A DNA stretch of 64,000 nt from Poa pratensis. Its lineage: Eukaryota; Streptophyta; Magnoliopsida; Poales; Poaceae. The stretch covers positions 40,422,489 through 40,486,488 of the forward strand of contig CAMZMU010000020.1 of the NCBI GenBank assembly GCA_947311845.1. Direction: 5' to 3'. Position 1 is the stretch's first letter, and every line of letters begins with the position of its first letter. A program made the translations under genes and the position numbers. Below the pieces are notes generated by a model, which had not been told where the DNA came from, ran no database searches, and worked only from the letters and a program-made list of their open reading frames with translations. This document shows, piece after piece, positions 12,442 to 24,158 of this stretch.

Positions 12442-12565
12442 CTCCCTCCGTTTCAAATTACTTGTCTCAACTTTGTCCAAATTTGCATGTATCTAGACAT
12501 ATTTTAGTGTGGAGATACATCTAAATTTAGACAAAGTTGAGACAAGTAATTTGGAACGGAGGGAG
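12442..12565. mobile_element. Stowaway MITE
   Basis: Ends CTCCCTCCGTTTCAAATTAC and its complement form long terminal inverted repeats (arms about 50 bp, near-palindromic overall). TA target duplications are at 12440-12441 and 12566-12567. Length 124 bp, no coding capacity. It marks the break point of the LINE. Confidence 0.9.
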
Positions 12566-12567
12566 TA

Positions 12568-13554
12568 CATGCCTTCACACCCCCGCTCCCCCCACCCCTT
12601 TTGTCCTTGTAGACAGCCCGCGCAGTGCTCGGACCGGAAAACACACACACAACAAGACCCTCAAACTAAGCTAAATGTACAGTATGTACGACACCACTTA
12701 AATCTAACCCATAAGTTCGGACACACCCAAATCGGTCCACTACATTGGACCGGTGCCACCGCCAAAGCCCAATGCCTTGCTGCGAAGCAAGCTTGTGCAA
12801 CCAGATGCCTCGTTGGGCTCTGCTTCTCCTCGTCCTCCTTCGAGTGCTGGTTCTCATCCTTCGATGACCCCCGAACGATGACCCTTACGCGGTCTTCGAC
12901 ATATACTACCGTTGCCCTGGGGATGACAAGGGGAAGGAGGCAAATCGATGAATCCTCTCATGTCCTAATAAACTTGAAGGTTTTGTAGCATATGTAACAA
13001 GTAGTAGAATATGGGTGAAATCCACTTTGGCACATGCAAGCGCTCCTACTACTTGGAAAAACATTTTAAATTGTCAAATTAATTCTGCATAAAAATTCGG
13101 TATGTACATCTCGATATTCTATGAGCGCACGCCATGTGTCACGCTAACACACATTCTTTCTGGTGTATGTAAAATACAAAAAAATGTATGGTGAAAATCC
13201 CATTTTATACTGAATTTTATCTTTTTACACACGCCACAAAAATGCCAGGTTTTTTTTTGAAATTAAAATGCCAGGTTTTCGTGCGACGACTTTGTGACCA
13301 CATTGAATGTCGAGATGCTTTGAGAGAGAGGGAGAAAACAAGTGATTTCCCTTCCCGCGTCCCAATTCTGGCCTCGGCGCTGTCGTTCTGCTACTTTTCC
13401 CCTTCCTTCACCTAAACAGAACCAAAAAAACTAGTAGTTTCCCCTCCCGCGCCCCAATCCGGCATCGGCGGCGGCGCCGTCGTCTTTCCACTGCCAAGTC
13501 CCAAACCCAAGCTGCAAATAGCAGCACGCTGGTTCGCGGCAAAAGCAATCCAAG
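12568..13554. other. Unassigned sequence upstream of SRAP gene
   Basis: 12600-12990 contains gene-like GC-rich sequence, including a possible signal-like peptide beginning ATGCCTCGTTGGGCTC near 12807, but it breaks into different frames and I recognise no family. 13000-13330 is AT-rich. At about 13340-13390 and 13430-13475 a block of roughly 42 bp (TTTCCCTCCCGCG...CAAT..GGC..CGGCG) is repeated imperfectly, just before the SRAP start codon. Confidence 0.35.
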
Positions 13555-13776
13555 ATGTGCGGCAGGGCCCGGTGCACCCTCACTCCGGCCCAGGCCGCAA
13601 GGGCTTTCGGTTTCCCAACCACCACTACCGTCGCGGGCGGCGGCGGAGTAGGAGACGCCCCCGCTGTGCCGACGGTCCAGATGGATAGGTAGGAGGAAAA
13701 TCACCAAGGAAGTTGTGTTTCTTCACTAGTTAGTTTATCTATTGTTGCCGTATGCAGGTTTCGGCCGTCGTATAAC

Positions 13777-13864
13777 GCAGTGGCGGACGCAGAAAAAAAT
13801 TGGAGGGTGGGCACACTCCAAAAAAATGCACGACAATAAAATTGGAGGGTGGGCATACTATAAC
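13777..13864. mobile_element. 88-bp insertion in SRAP exon 2, hAT-like left end
   Basis: The direct repeat TATAACG (13771-13777 and 13859-13865) flanks an insert that begins CAGTGGCGGACGCAG. That end resembles the terminus of the hAT element at 53651. No matching right terminal repeat is present, so it is an internally deleted or truncated relic. It splits the codons for the conserved RPSYN-V-PG motif. Confidence 0.55.
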
Positions 13865-16800
13865 GTGTCGCCTGGAGCGTACCTTCGGGTAGGGGCCGTC
13901 CGGCCGCGGGCGGTGGGCGACGACGGAGGTGGCGCGGAGGAGCATGTGCCAGTTATCCAGTGCATGAAGTGGGGGCTTGTCCCCAGCTTCACCGGAAAGA
14001 CCGAGAAACCCGACCATTTCAGGATGGTATGGACTGCCCGCTCTGTTCTTACAGCATCTTCCTGTTTCAGATAAATAGCAATTTGGGGAAGTTTTGGTAC
14101 ATTATAGACTGCAGATTAGGCTCTACCAGCAACTAGCCCACGAAGAAAACAATACAGATCTAACACACATATGCTCTGTCAATAAACTTATTTTTTTTCC
14201 TTTTTTTAGCCTGAGGGCCTTGTATGGCCTCTTGTCTATCCTATGTTTCCGATATATCTTCCAGGATGTATCCGAGTAAAATAAAATCAACGTGTTATAG
14301 TTGGTGAATTAACTGGGTGATGCTCACCGTTATTTTTTTAATCTGAGATGAGGCCGGTGATTTGTATATGATTCCCTTGCATTTCTCGCAGTGCACCTTG
14401 CTATAAGTAAGCACGAAGAAAAATCACAAGGCAATACAACTAATAAAACTAGAAGTCTTAACTCTCTAGGTAGCTATGTTACAGCTGCATGGCCCTAGGA
14501 GAGGCATGGGTTAACTCAGCAAGTTGAACATTCAAAAGTCCTACAACATTTGCTCGTTTGTTTGGGCCCTTTAAATTTCATATTGTTGTTGCAATAAAAA
14601 GGTTTGTGAAGTGCTGCCATTATACTTGGTGCACACGTTTCTTCAAAGGTCTTGTTTTTTCTTTTTCAAATGTGGGGATCTCGTCTCCATTTTTTCATGG
14701 AACTGGTAAAACATTGCATACAAGGTTGATGGATTCACACAAGACATCAGCTGATGCCCATTGCTATCACCTGATCTTGCAGTCTGCAACATTACAGTAT
14801 TACACCACTAACAACATACCCAAGGCACAGGCAGTCCATAAATATAGAAAACATCTAACAACTAGTAACTGATAAATGCTGAACCATTCTTGTTCGAAGA
14901 GGTGCCTCCTATTGCATGAGTCCTTGTTCAGCCCCTTCAGTTTGATTATTTTCACCAAGGGTCCCCAACCTTGCCTCTGATGGCATATCTCAAAGGCCAC
15001 CTGCTGTAGTTTTCTTGTCCCTTAGCTCTTTAGGCTTCTAACCTTTGGTTTATGAATACCAGACCAAAGAAGAGCCAAGGAGCAACATATGACATTATAG
15101 ATCATATGGAAACCTATTTTGAAAACAAGCTGCATTTTCTGACTTTCCGAATCGATCAGAGGTAAAATGCAACAGCTAGAGTACTGCAACTGACCTACTG
15201 CCACTACATTTCTACTCCTACCAGTAAAATGCAACAACTTTGTGCTCTTGTCTTTTATCAGGGATTAGATCTTCTGTGTTAAGAGTTTTGCATAACAAGT
15301 TGAAGTAGTTCCTTCAACCTTTGTGCTGCCCATACCATAGCAGCAAAATGGATTTGCTCCTCCACATCATTTTGCTGCTTCAGATTTCCTGTTTACAGTA
15401 TTTATCTACACCATTTTTTGCCAAATGTCATCCTTATTTCTAATTTCCAGAGCCATTTTTACCTAGAAGAAAAACATTCATTACTTATAAGTCTACAACC
15501 CCCCAACCCCCTGGTCAATTGGCTGACAAACTGCAGGCTAATTAACTAAATGATGTTTTTTAAAAACCACGATCACCTTGCCGTAAAAGCCTCTTCCTAA
15601 AGAAATCTGTCCTATTACAAGGTCGCTTGGAATTTCAAACATAGACATCATATGCTAGTGCAGATTACTCAAACAAGATTTAGCAACATTAACTTTCCTC
15701 CGTGATAGGAATTGCTTGAACTTGCAAACATATTCCTCGCAATGAATCCCCCCAGTAGATCGCTGCATTTTTTAAAATGCATTTGATTTGAAATTCATGT
15801 TTCTGGAGGGAAGTGGAGTATGTCTAGGATATTCTTCAACTATTTTTTCTAATTTCAATCGTATTTTTTCTGATATTGTTTTACTCTTTATATTATATGG
15901 GTAGTTACACTGGACTCACTGTTGTGAACAAAGTTCCACAAAGCTCTGATTTTTGCTGTGTCGATAAATCACTCGTTTCACTTTGATGGGTATTCATCCG
16001 GTTCTTAGCAGAAGGAAGTAATTAATTGTGCATATTATAAGACTTCTATTAATTTTGTGAATACAACTGATACCTTCACCATCTGGTCTTTGTCTTAGGA
16101 GATATTAATGCCATGTCTGAAACTCCATTTGCATCAAGTGTGTCGAATGGTTACTGTGATCGTGACGTTGGTAGCTGGTATCACAATGTTACAGGAATGC
16201 TTTTGCTTTGGCTGGATAGATTTGTTATACAACCAAAAAGCCATTTCATCTCGGTAGCATGCTTTATGAAGTTTGTCAGGAATAGGATATTTGTACCCCT
16301 GGATTTTTGTTTGTGTATCAGTAGGAATAGAGAATTGGAAGCCCTGCCCAGATTTTTTTTACATCTACCGGTTTTTATGCATATCACCATATGAAAATCT
16401 ACTTTTTTGAAGTCCGTCTAATTCATGTTTGACTGTATGACATTCGTTGTTATAATTATCTGATTTCACGCTGCTCTGGGCGTAGCATAGATCTTCGACT
16501 ATGCCTGCTGTGGAGCTTGATTTCCTTCCCATGGCTCTGTTATCATTCATAACTGATTGTTTTTTCAGAACATGAGTTAATTGATATATTTATGCAGTTC
16601 AATGCCAGATCAGAGTCTATAAAGGAAAAGGCTTCATTTCGGCGTCTTATCCCGAATAATAGGTGTCTTGTTGCAGTAGAAGGGTATGGACATACGCGTG
16701 ATTGTTATCACTGTTATCATGTGCAACTTTACTTTTGGATTTGTTATATCTCTGTTGTGTGTAATTATGTTCTGAGATGTTCCATGTCTGAGGTTTGTAT

Positions 16801-18473
16801 GCTATTGGTTCACATACTATAGTCAATATTGCAACGTTATATTATTAAGGTCATAGTAAAATGGTTTTGACCATGATCAAGTTCCTAATCGATACCGTTT
16901 TTGTTCTAAACCCAGAGTGTTCTAGGATTCTTGGAATAGGAATGGAGATAACTTGGTTTGTCGATCCAATTAATTTAGTAGTCAAAATTACTAATCGGTG
17001 CATGGAACACACTAATAAGGCAGAGTTGACTTGATTGAACAGACACCACAATTTGACGTAGAAACCCCAACTAGCGTGATATTTCCAATTGTTGTATGTC
17101 ACACACTAACACTTACATTGTGAATCTAAGATGTGCTGCTTATGGTTATACTTGTTTATAGCATAAAGGATTTTGATTCCTGGTTTATTTTTGTGTACAT
17201 GTATTCAAGCGAAGCTAGCAAATAGTCGACTACATTCTTATGTTGCTCATGCATTGATGTAATACACTGGTGCAGGTTCTTTGAGTGGAAAAAGGATGGA
17301 TCAAGAAAACAACCATACTACATTCATTTCCAAGATCATAGGCCTCTTGTTTTTGCTGCCCTGTTCGATACATGGACAAATTCGGAAGGTTAGGATGCTT
17401 AGTTTTTTGTTTCATGACAAGCATCACTATATTCTTATATAGACAGTTGTTGTGGCTTTTTAATAATTCTTTTGATTCAGTGTTTCTTGTTATCGCACTA
17501 TGTATAGTTCCATTCTCTAGTTGGGGCAACATTTTATGATAGTTCCATAATGGAGAGATCTATAGATGTTTCCTTTCACTTTCAGTTAGTTTATTCATGC
17601 TACTAGTTAGAAGGTAGAGAGAAGAATAATTAGCTTGCATGTTAATTGGGTTTATTGAGAAATTCCATGTATTAGAGATTAGTATCCTTAGGATTAGAGA
17701 CAATTTTTGAAAGATCAGTTCGTATTCATCTTGATTATGGTTATGTTGTTTGGTCAACCTAGTCATTGGTCTAAATCACCAGACCAAGGGGCCGACTCCA
17801 AGGTACATGAGTGCGGTGGTACGGATTGCAACAAGAAACACACACCATCAATATTGGAGTTTCTCGTGTCGCTCCCGTGGGTGGCCCGGGAGAAACCCTA
17901 GACGCGCCGCCCGTCCCTCCTCTCGCTGCCGCATGAGGGTGTAGCCGAGCCAAAAGCCCGTGCGGCACAACAGGATTTTTCCATTCCTCGCGAGGAGAGA
18001 CGGTGTGGGCATGTGTACCCTCGATGAAAAGATTGTAGTCTCGGTCTTTGTCCCCGACATTCCTCGTGCGGGGGCGGGTGTAGCGTTGATCTGATCCCGC
18101 GTGGACGAAGTATTACTTGATGCAGCAACCCGGTGGCGGCGGTAGTCTCATCGGATGGGCGTGGTGGCATGTCTGCAGTCGTCCTGATCCAAAGGATTAC
18201 GGGCGGAGGCCCTGGCCATCAGCACTGTGGTCGTGTGGACGACACGGCGGTCGTATCTTGAGATGGCCATGGCCTTCAACTCCTTGTTGTCGAGGTTGAT
18301 GGCGGTATGGAACGACGTACTCTTATCTAGTCACTAATAAAATCAGACCGTGTGCCTAACCACTTGTGACTCAGACTAAGTATCACATGCCAACATGTGG
18401 GAATTGGCAGGTCACTAGCAACAACTGTATCCTATAGAAGTTAGAGCATCTCTAGCAGATACCGGATAAACTA

Positions 18474-18601
18474 CTCCCTCCGTTTGGAAAAGGATGTCTT
18501 ACATATATCCAAATTCGGATGTATGTGTACACTAAAACATGTCTACATACATACATCCGAATCTAGACAAATCTAAGACATCCTTTTCCGGACGGAGGGA
18601 G
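18474..18601. mobile_element. Stowaway MITE nested in Harbinger element
   Basis: The ends CTCCCTCCGTTTGGAAAAGG and their complement are flanked by TA at 18472-18473 and 18602-18603. It is a 128-bp palindrome-like element lying inside the left part of the Harbinger element, so it arrived later. Confidence 0.9.
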
Positions 18602-18925
18602 TAGTACTGGATATGTCATATCCGGTTGAACCGGAAAACGTTTTCCGGTACCGCACGGGCTCCGGCAGAATAGATGTGGTAAACTCGTACCAGAAACGAG
18701 TTTACCGCATCTGTTCTTCCCCCGAGCCCGCTCGGTACCGGAAAACCAGTTTTTCATTGTTTTATCAAATTCATTATCTTGAACAACATAATAAAAGAGC
18801 AATAATCATTCATATTACAATAAATTTAAATCTGAATAATTAAAACAACAACGAATTGTCCAAAATTGAAAGAATGGTTCAAATTACCATGAATACATAT
18901 AATATCAAATGAATAAAATGGAAAT

Positions 18926-19989
18926 CTACTTCCCATACAATTGAAATTGGTGCTCAATAAGATCATTACGGAGCTGGAAGTGTGTGGCCTTGTCTTCAAT
19001 CTTTTGGTGGGTCTCAAGAAATGCTTGGATCCGGTCCGGGTTCCTTTGAGGCTTCACCCGGCTACCAATGTTGTCATAGAAAAATTCCAAGTTTAAACCC
19101 CTCTCATCTTCAATGATCATATTGTGTAAAATCACACAAGCCGTCATGATATCTGAGAAGGATTTCTTATCCGCGAAACGAGCAGGACCTCAAACAATTG
19201 GAAACCGAGCTTGCAACACACCAAATGCCCTCTCAATATCCTTTTCGGCATGCTTCTTGAGCTTTAGCAAAGATGGAATCTTTCTCGCTGGCCGGTTTTG
19301 AGATGGTTTTCACAAATGTTGACCAAGGAGAATAGATACCGTTGGCAAAATAATACCCATGGTATGATCATGCCCATTCACGGTGTAGTTGCAAGCTGGG
19401 GCATCTCCACTAGCAAGCAGAGCAAATAGATGTGATCTCTGCAACACATTGATGTCGTTGAGAGATCCCGGCAAACCAAAGAAGCAATGCCAAATCAACA
19501 AATCCTACGAAGCAGCGGCTTCGAGTATGATAGTAGGATCATGATGCTTACCGGTGAATTGTCCATGCCAAGACACCGGGCAATTCTTCCACCTCCAATG
19601 CATGCAATCCACACTCCCAAGCATGCCCGGCCATCCTCTTGCTTCATTCGCCGCCATCAACTTCTTCGTGTCCTCATTCGTACTTCGGAGGTACTCGGGC
19701 CCAAAAACCTGAATCAATGTTTTGGCAAACACTCGCACGCATTGAGCGTGGTATCTTCGGTATAGTCAGCCGGAACGCCATATGCTATCACTCTCATTGC
19801 TGCCGGTATCTTTTGATATGAACTAAACCCAAGCAAACCGGTGGCATTTCTCCGTTGAACGAAGTAACGAGAGTTTTGCTCGCAAGCTTCAACAATGCGA
19901 ACAAATAGAGATCTACGCATTGGATAACGCCTACGGAAGTGGTTAGCCGGATAGATCGGTACCTCGGCGAAGTAATCCTTCATTAGCAA
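18926..19989 (-). pseudogene. Harbinger (HARBI1-like) DDE transposase relic
   Basis: The nuclease of PIF/Harbinger elements. Four blocks in the correct order run from 19989 down to 18926. They include a DDE_4-type core: SVDCMHW carries the first Asp, and GSLNDINVLQRS the second. A third block ends in VILHNMIIEDER. Frame changes and stops between blocks (for example near 19500 and 19310) mean it cannot make a full protein. Confidence 0.75.
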
Positions 19990-20795
19990 CGAATTGCTGA
20001 GAGCTCGGTTCCGGTGAATGCAAATACGCCCGACCTTCGAGCCTCCCCTCTTCCTCTGCCTCCTTTCTCAAATTGCTCGACGAGATGCGCCAAGACCATA
20101 TGCTCTACATCATCGTCGGAGCAGCCTCTCCTGGTCCTAACTGGCCCTCTGCCCGGTTCCATGGAGACAGTGGCGGCCACGGACGCGCGGACGGGATACG
20201 CCACCTCCGGGGCCAAAACACGGTGGAAACGAAGCGGCGGGAGGCGGCGAACCTTTTCCACAGTGCGGGGAAGCAGGGGGCGGTGGTGCTGGTGGCGATA
20301 TGTGGCGGCGGCGCAGCGGAAGTCAGCACGGCGGCGCAGCGGAAGTCAGCACGCGGGCTAAATGTTCAGCACGCGCCAAGAATCGTGGATACAGGAAAAA
20401 GAGCCGCGAAAACGGAAGATATGGGGAACCGAGGGGGAAATATCCCGCTCCCCCGAATTTTTTTCCAGGGCGACCGGATTTGGGGTATCTGGTCTGTCCA
20501 TTTTCTCGCCCCTGACCTGGAAAAAAGCAGTTTTTTTCCGGGCCGGGGGCTTATTCGGTATTTGCTAGAGATGCTCTTACCCTATGAGAAACTTCCATGA
20601 GCGGTTGTCCACCCGGTGCCAACAGCTGTCTCTTCAAGTGACAAAATTTCAAGCACTATACAAGGGCTCGTGGCAGGCCAACAAAGGCGCGTGTCGACAT
20701 TCATCCCTGCTCATTTCCCACTCGCACAATGCACTTGTTCACTCACTACTGTTGGCGATCTGTCTCACGTTCGCTGTAATTCACCATAAATAGTA

Positions 20796-20921
20796 CTCCC
20801 TCCGCTCCGATTGATGTTTTAACTTTTTTCTGAATCACATGTATATAGACGCTCATTTGAGCCCGTGTATGTAGTCCACATTGAAATATCCAAAACATCT
20901 TATAATTCGGTACAGAATGAG
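20796..20921. mobile_element. Degenerate Stowaway-like MITE
   Basis: Begins CTCCCTCCGCTCCGATTGATG after TA and ends ...GGTACAGAATGAG before TA, with partly matching internal arms (TTTTAACTT / AAAACATCTTATAA). The right terminus has decayed. Confidence 0.6.
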
Positions 20922-21030
20922 TAGAACACAACAAGTAGGGTTGTTATTTTCAATTGGAGGCCTGCACGTGTCTAAATCCTTGTATTCCTTGTATATTCCA
21001 GTTTTGTAGTACTTTATCTACACAAACTCA

Positions 21031-21198
21031 TACATCAGAGTTCTTTACTTTGACAACCTGTATCGCAGTTGTGTAGATGAAAATTCGTGTAGAGACTGGA
21101 ATAGCTTGTGTTTGTACATCAGAGTTCACTACTTTGACAACCTGTATCACAATTGTGTAGATCAAAATTGGTGTAAAGACTGGAATAACTTGTCTGAC
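21031..21198. repeat. 84-bp tandem duplication in SRAP intron 4
   Basis: Two adjacent copies (21031-21114 and 21115-21198) share TACATCAGAGTTC, ACTTTGACAACCTGTATC, TTGTGTAGAT and GACTGGAATA with about 10 percent differences. Confidence 0.8.
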
Positions 21199-24158
21199 TG
21201 GTTTACATTCTTTGTGATCTTAATGTGTGTCTCTGCAGTGTACACTTCACCATTTAGGAGGAATTTAAAAATCACATTTTGGATTGTATTTTGCATGTGC
21301 AGAATGCACTGTATGCCAAGGGTGGATACCTGCCCACCTGGATGTGGGTAGAAGAACATTTCTAAATGTTTGGTATTAACATTAAAGTATTAATAAATAT
21401 ATAGCGTATTAACACACCAATATTTTGTTGCCTAACTACACCATCTGATAGCCGCTATTTTATTTCAAAAAGTTTTTGTGGTGTTTCTCTTTTGTTTGTG
21501 CGTATTTCATTTCACTTCCTGCGGTTTATGTATAAGTGTGCCTAGTGCCAGTTTCAGAATCATTGAAACATTAAACTGTAAAGTGGTCCTCACTCAAATC
21601 TGTAAATGATAATTTATCTATTGCAATTCTAAGCAATTCTAATATATGTGCTATTTGCCATGCTACTTTTGCCAGGAGAAAGCCTTCATACATTTACCAT
21701 TTTGACTACTCGTTCATCAACTTCATTGAAATGGCTTCATGGTTAGTTGTCGACCCTTTTCCCCAGGTTCTCAGATCTTTAATGCATTTACTAATTTGAC
21801 TACTCTTGCTTTACATGCTCTCAGGTTATTAGGATAACTGATGAGTGACAATCTGTTTGTTTTGATCTTCACATCTTTAGCTGGTTATTGTATTTGTGGG
21901 TGAAAACGGAACTGATACGGACATGATATCAACCATCCTGTATCCTGAACCACATTTTTTTTCCGGTGTCAGAGTCGAACACGGATAGTGCTGGATACAA
22001 ATAAGAGTGCTGGTAGTATCAGTTATGAATACAGATTATATACGGGATTACGGGGTGAGTCAAAATATGGATAATCTCAGTTACAAATGTGAAGATCAAT
22101 CAACCATATATGATTCTCAAAATGCGACTGCATTTGCCGTTCAACAAGCATATGTAACTCATAGATAAATGATCTTCACTTGCTATGCATTTACAGATAA
22201 ATCTAGAAGCATTGGATAAGATGTATGTAGTAGGTAGGTTTGGAAAATTACAAAGTTAACCTACTGAAAGCAATTTTTTGGAAAAATATGTACAAGTACA
22301 ACTTGAGCTGCCTTAGATTTAGACTGATATATAGGCTGAGCAAATTAGTTTGTCTTGGACATCGTATATTAAATTATTAGGCTAGAAAGTCAGAGGCGCG
22401 TGATGATCTACTGAGGACAAGCAAACACACGAAGGTGACACACGGGAGTTGTTAACAAGGTTGGACGAATACGCCCACATCCATGAGGCATGACTACAAT
22501 TCTCCCCATTGATACCGCAACACTGGCCACCCGGGCGCCAGCGCATGCTGCCAGCCACGTCACTTTATTCATTTTTGGCAGGGGGATCACTTTGTTCTTT
22601 AGAGTTCACCCTAGCACTAAGTCATGTCCTCTTGTTTTGTTCTAGCAAGGTGTTCAAGTTCAAAAAAAGCAAGCTGTTCAAGTTAGTTTGCTACGGAGAT
22701 GTACCACCTGTGTCTTTAATTTGTAGTTCTTGATTGGATAATATTTTGGAAGATGGACAGCGGAGAGGGTGTTCAGTTAGTTTGTTGGCTATTTTTTGTC
22801 ATAGATTTTCTAGGGAGGTGGAAAAGAGTGAGGGCGCTATGCGCTGTAGGAGGAGGTGAAGTACCGCAGACACCAACTCCCTTCTTTAATATACATTAAG
22901 TAAATGTAGTTTCGGCAAATGACAATACTGTTGAGGAACAATACTATATAGTTTGAGAGCTTGTTGTGTCATGGGCTCATATGGCTATGCAAATTGTTCC
23001 ATTTACGGCACTTGACAGTAACCTAAGGCTTGTCCTTCAGTTTAACGGGGATAAATGGATGATGCTTCTTTGTGGTAGTAGATAAAGGAAACATGTCTGC
23101 ACACAAATTGTTTTCGTGCAACTGATCAGCATGAGGTTGCTTTTGCAGCCACCTATGATTTGGCATGGCTCTATTTGAGACTTCTTTGTGATGACATTTT
23201 TTTTTAAAGCCACTATTTGAGATTTCTCTGTGATGACAGATAGAATGCCTGTAATCTTGGGTGATAAGGACTCTGTTAATGCTTGGTTGCACAATGCATC
23301 TGTGAAGCTCGAAGATATTACTGTACCCTATGAAGGAGCTGATCTAGTAAGTCCATCCTATACATCATTTTAAAAGTACACACAAATCTATATTGTTTAT
23401 ACCATTTTTACATTGAAGAGCAGTATCGTCTGGGAAATTTCTAGTTTAACTTTGTTAACCATTGATGGACAAAAATAGACACTAGTTTGATAACATGAGT
23501 ATGTTGTGATATATAATGGATTACTTCTGTAGGTTTGGTATCCAGTGACAACTGCAATGGGCAAAACTTCTTTTAATGGCCCCGAGTGCATCAAAGAGGC
23601 AGGTTTACTACATCCTGTTGACAATTTATTGCTGTACAGTTTAAGATATAGGACTCTATTTTGGTTCGAAGTTAAACTGAATGTTGGTTGTCCCACGATC
23701 TGCTATGCTCAATATCTTGCTGGCCTTTCCTAGTGTTGGCAGGGTAAAATGCAGCGAAACTGCTTAGTTTGCACACGTCATGGTTCTATCCTTACTTTTT
23801 GAAACATAGTGTTTTTATGTTTGAATATTGATATAAATATCAACCGAACTGATTCTCAACATGTGACGGCAAAATACACTTTCGCCTCGATTTCTCGTGT
23901 GCCCACAATGATCGAGATGCCCCCTATTTCCTCGTTGTTCGATACCAACAAGTTTGTTATAAGTTTAAATATTCAAGATTTCTCCGATTAGCAAGACTAA
24001 TTCGTGATAAATCCAATTAATTTTTTATAGTTGGTTTACTGAAATTGTTCTGATAGTAAATTTGGCATAGTGACCCCAGTTTTTGGGATAAGACCAGGGA
24101 CTGATCTCAGAGAAAAGTAGAAAACTTGGCGTACGACAACCACAATCTTACATGTCTC

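Larger units (their letters stand above)
18444..20576 (-). mobile_element. PIF/Harbinger transposon, degenerate, in SRAP intron 4
   Basis: Terminal inverted repeats GAGCATCTCTAGCAGATACC (left) and the complement of GAGCATCTCTAGCAAATACC (right, ending 20576) are bordered by the 3-bp target duplication TTA (18441-18443 and 20577-20579), the PIF/Harbinger signature. Minus-strand blocks are the HARBI1-like transposase: RRRYPMRRSLFVRIV near 19900, RGWPGMLGSVDCMHW near 19630, FFGLPGSLNDINVLQRS near 19450 and TACVILHNMIIEDE near 19110. Frames are broken between blocks. The element is 2133 bp, including a nested Stowaway. Confidence 0.85.
13555..23602 (+). pseudogene. SRAP-domain protein (HMCES/YedK-like), exon 2 interrupted
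   Basis: SRAP proteins form a covalent bond through Cys2 with abasic sites in single-stranded DNA and so protect replication forks. Exons with GT-AG borders: 13555-13688 (MCGRARCTLTPAQAARAFGF; catalytic Cys2), 13758-14026 (RPSYN...VSPGAYL, MKWGLVPSFTGK), 16598-16683 (FNARSESI; catalytic Glu), 17276-17388 (FFEWKKDGSRKQPYYIHF), 21676-21741 (HTFTILTTRSSTSLKWLH), 23240-23346 (DRMPVILGDKDSVNAWL; the active-site His precedes DRMP) and 23533-23602 (VWYPVTTAMGK). The SRAP core is therefore all present. But an 88-bp insertion inside exon 2 shifts the frame and gives a stop at 13837. The variable C-terminal tail after exon 7 was not found; reading on from 23602 gives an unrelated end at about 23733. 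Introns are enlarged by transposons. Confidence 0.75.
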
